Assembly: GCA_946405625.1 (NCBI GenBank)
Contig: CAMJHQ010000015.1
Coordinates: 22,392 to 86,391, forward strand
Length of the DNA: 64,000 nucleotides
Origin: an uncultured Lachnospiraceae bacterium
Lineage (GTDB): Bacteria; Bacillota; Clostridia; Lachnospirales; Lachnospiraceae
Direction: 5' to 3'
The number at the start of each line of letters is the position of its first letter. Position 1 is the first letter of the stretch. Below are positions 62,545 to 64,000 of the stretch, one piece after another. Below the pieces are notes generated by a model. That model was not told where the DNA came from. It worked only from the letters and a program-made list of their open reading frames with translations, and did not search any database. A program made the position numbers and the translations under genes.

Positions 62545-63507
62545 ATGGTGTTTAAGAAGAAAACCTTTTTCATATCTTGCAAGGATTCAATTGATAAGCA
62601 GAAACTGTATGGATTTTTTCAGATTCTGCTTCAGTATGTAACGCCAAGAAAGATAGGTGCTTCCCAATACGGATCCGGACACTCGGTCAGGTATTATCCC
62701 AAAAGGTTAACTGAAGCTTTTGAAGCCGAAATGGATGAATCAAATGAACGAATCAGATTTCATGTTGATGGAGAAGGGTTCATGTTTGTTGTCAGAAAGG
62801 AACGTCTGAACAAGTTCTTTAGTGTCAGTCTTTCTTTTGATTACGATACTGCAGATAAGACATTTCCGGAGATCGAAAGATTTATTGTTGAAGAAGCTGT
62901 AATGGCTTCCGAATCTGATTCATATAATGAGATGGTTCAAAACGAGCCCTACATCTCCCAGCTTGAACTTCTGAATGAAGATCCGTCCGGTTACCCTAAA
63001 TGTAAAGGCAAATTGGAGAAGATAGAGATAGATGTCAAGAAGAACCCCGGATTTGTTTATAAGACGCAGGGACTTCATCTGGGCGCTTTTTACAGGATGT
63101 GGTTCGGCGTAGAGTCATATGCGTTTTTGGATAAGTCAGATCTCAGAAGTTTCCCATGCTTTGAAAACATTGTGCTCGAAAATGATGTCACCAGGATCAC
63201 TTTGTACGAACACATAGAGGATTACAGAAAACAGGAAAACTGTCAGAAACAGTGGGAGTTCCGCAAAAAACTGCACATCGATGAAACAGGTCGAAGGATA
63301 CAGGAAGAAGAAAAAGAAGCTTATAAAAGAGATGCTGATCCGGAAATCAATATTCAGGAAGGCAGCTTTGAACACGGCGGAGTACGTCAGATCCAAACCT
63401 ATCTTAAGAATGGCAATGTTACGCATCGTTCTGAGGCTGACAGTGTTGAAATAAGGGAACTTGATGCAGGTGGCAAGGAAGTGTTCAAGGAGATTAAAGC
63501 CTTATGA
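62545..63507 (+). CDS. Hypothetical protein
   Basis: 320 residues from the ATG at 62545 (GAGGT four bases upstream); the frame is open earlier but without a site. Alpha/beta with an aromatic-rich core (YYPKRLTEAFEAEM, RIRFHVDGEGFMFVV) and a charged coiled stretch near 235-265 (RKQENCQKQWEFRKKLH, RRIQEEEKEAYKRD). The only rightward gene in the last 7 kb. Its TGA overlaps the ATG of a truncated frame. Not recognised; an immunity or toxin-cluster role is suggested only by location. Confidence 0.6.
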   Translation: MVFKKKTFFISCKDSIDKQKLYGFFQILLQYVTPRKIGASQYGSGHSVRYYPKRLTEAFEAEMDESNERIRFHVDGEGFMFVVRKERLNKFFSVSLSFDYDTADKTFPEIERFIVEEAVMASESDSYNEMVQNEPYISQLELLNEDPSGYPKCKGKLEKIEIDVKKNPGFVYKTQGLHLGAFYRMWFGVESYAFLDKSDLRSFPCFENIVLENDVTRITLYEHIEDYRKQENCQKQWEFRKKLHIDETGRRIQEEEKEAYKRDADPEINIQEGSFEHGGVRQIQTYLKNGNVTHRSEADSVEIRELDAGGKEVFKEIKAL

Positions 63508-63575
63508 AATATAATATTTATGAGCCCTATGGGAAGAAACAATGCTTTATATATTGGAACAGTAAATCGGAATAA
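63504..63575 (+). pseudogene. Coupled 23-codon gene start, truncated
   Basis: ATGA overlap with the preceding stop opens MKYNIYEPYGKKQCFIYWNS, then a stop at 63573-63575. The overlap is typical of a second operon gene, and the frame ends abruptly, so this is probably the head of a decayed gene. Confidence 0.4.
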
Positions 63576-63671
63576 ACTTTTACAAGCCATTCCGAAAAAC
63601 AAACACATCAGTTTCGGAAAACAAATTAATTATAACATAGATTATCATGGTTTCAATGTCACTAGTCAGCA

Positions 63672-63713
63672 AAAAAAGACATATCGTAGCTACTATTACG
63701 TAACTACGATATG
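63672..63713 (-). terminator. Terminator of the DUF3427 gene
   Basis: Perfect 10-bp stem CATATCGTAG (63680-63689) with CTACGATATG (63704-63713). On the minus strand it is followed by TCTTTTTTTGC. Confidence 0.85.
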
Positions 63714-63767
63714 CCATTATTTCCTTTTATTTCTATGCTATAGGATGTCGTAAATGGTAAAAATTTC

Positions 63768-64000
63768 TTACCCATTAACTATATACTGATAAATATCCTC
63801 CCTAACAGGAGTATCCAGCTTCCACTCTATCTCCACGGCAGTCTTATCAGTATTGGCCATTATGAATTCATTCGTATTGCCCGTAGCTGTCATTCTGCCA
63901 AGGTAGTAGAACTCCTTGGAGATTTTATCATCTTTGTTCTTTCTCACGAAGAGTTCAACATCTATGCCGCGTTCTTTTGCATGAAGGAAGTTCTGTACAT
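63768..64000 (-). CDS. DUF3427-type C terminus of a DEAD/DEAH helicase, partial
   Basis: 76 codons ending at TAA 63768-63770 and open to the window edge. The text HAKERGIDVELFVRKNKDD, KEFYYLGRMTATG and VEIEWKLDTPV matches the DUF3427 domain that closes large DEAD/DEAH-box helicases, often with an N-terminal phospholipase-D nuclease and found among defence genes. The catalytic part lies outside the window. Confidence 0.7.
   Translation of the reverse strand, partial: VQNFLHAKERGIDVELFVRKNKDDKISKEFYYLGRMTATGNTNEFIMANTDKTAVEIEWKLDTPVREDIYQYIVNG

Noticed and set aside
63520..63753. 77-codon open frame after the last rightward gene
   Set aside because: No ribosome binding site, it overlaps the coupled truncated frame and runs through the terminator hairpin; probably spurious.

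Overview
The window looks like a chromosomal segment of an anaerobic, polysaccharide-degrading Lachnospiraceae bacterium, most likely Butyrivibrio or Pseudobutyrivibrio-like. This is an inference from moderately AT-rich DNA, strong GGAGG ribosome binding sites, an intracellular GH120 xylosidase, a domain-permuted GH3 glucosidase of the kind known from Butyrivibrio, and many GGDEF, AraC and hybrid-kinase proteins. No rRNA, tRNA, CRISPR array, transposase or phage gene was seen.

Layout. 0-4.4 kb: the end of an alpha/beta hydrolase, then 1.2 kb without genes holding two arrays of phased hairpin repeats, then a GH120 beta-xylosidase. 4.4-6.7 kb: a small lipoprotein, RidA, the S1-domain protein CvfB and a hypothetical protein. 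6.8-11.6 kb: a visibly more AT-rich cassette with a double-glycine peptide precursor, a propeller/solute-binding fusion lipoprotein and a C39-peptidase ABC exporter, with its own promoter, upstream direct repeats and internal terminator. 11.7-13.2 kb: cysK and a divergent Rrf2 regulator sharing operators. 13.3-19 kb: a membrane spermidine-synthase-like protein, an AraC regulator, a degenerate GGDEF protein and a 5'-nucleotidase. 19-24.4 kb: a response regulator, histidine kinase, VTC polyphosphate polymerase, DUF4956 and beta-helix lipoprotein operon. 24.5-31.5 kb: metF, permuted GH3, GGDEF-EAL and AraC. 31.8-34.8 kb: an ABC-2 exporter and a PASTA protein. 35-41.7 kb: an erythromycin-esterase-like lipoprotein, a sugar-kinase-like protein, AraC and a hybrid kinase. 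41.9-49 kb: thiE and thiM, DUF3810, a twin ArsA locus, MarR, NUDIX and ArsC/Spx. 49-56.8 kb: a solute-binding lipoprotein coupled to a hybrid kinase, an orphan FtsX permease, and a hydrolase with PadR. 56.8-64 kb: a patchwork of small accessory genes (SUKH-3 immunity, CPBP protease, DUF3592, zinc ribbon and others) with several broken genes, ending in a partial DUF3427 helicase.

Two structural themes stand out. One is the arrays of about 73-bp hairpins, whose spacings lie close to whole helical turns and whose arms covary. The other is repeated tandem duplication of gene 3' ends, in which the repeat unit contains the stop codon. This occurs at ridA, the AraC gene at 15.1 kb, the response regulator, the histidine kinase, an ArsA gene and the small protein between the ArsA genes.

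The best candidate for an undescribed system is the 6.8-11.6 kb peptide cassette. It pairs a GG-leader, Cys-rich peptide carrying a second internal NGG motif with a dedicated C39 exporter and a surface lipoprotein that joins a propeller-like region to a solute-binding domain. No modification enzyme is visible.
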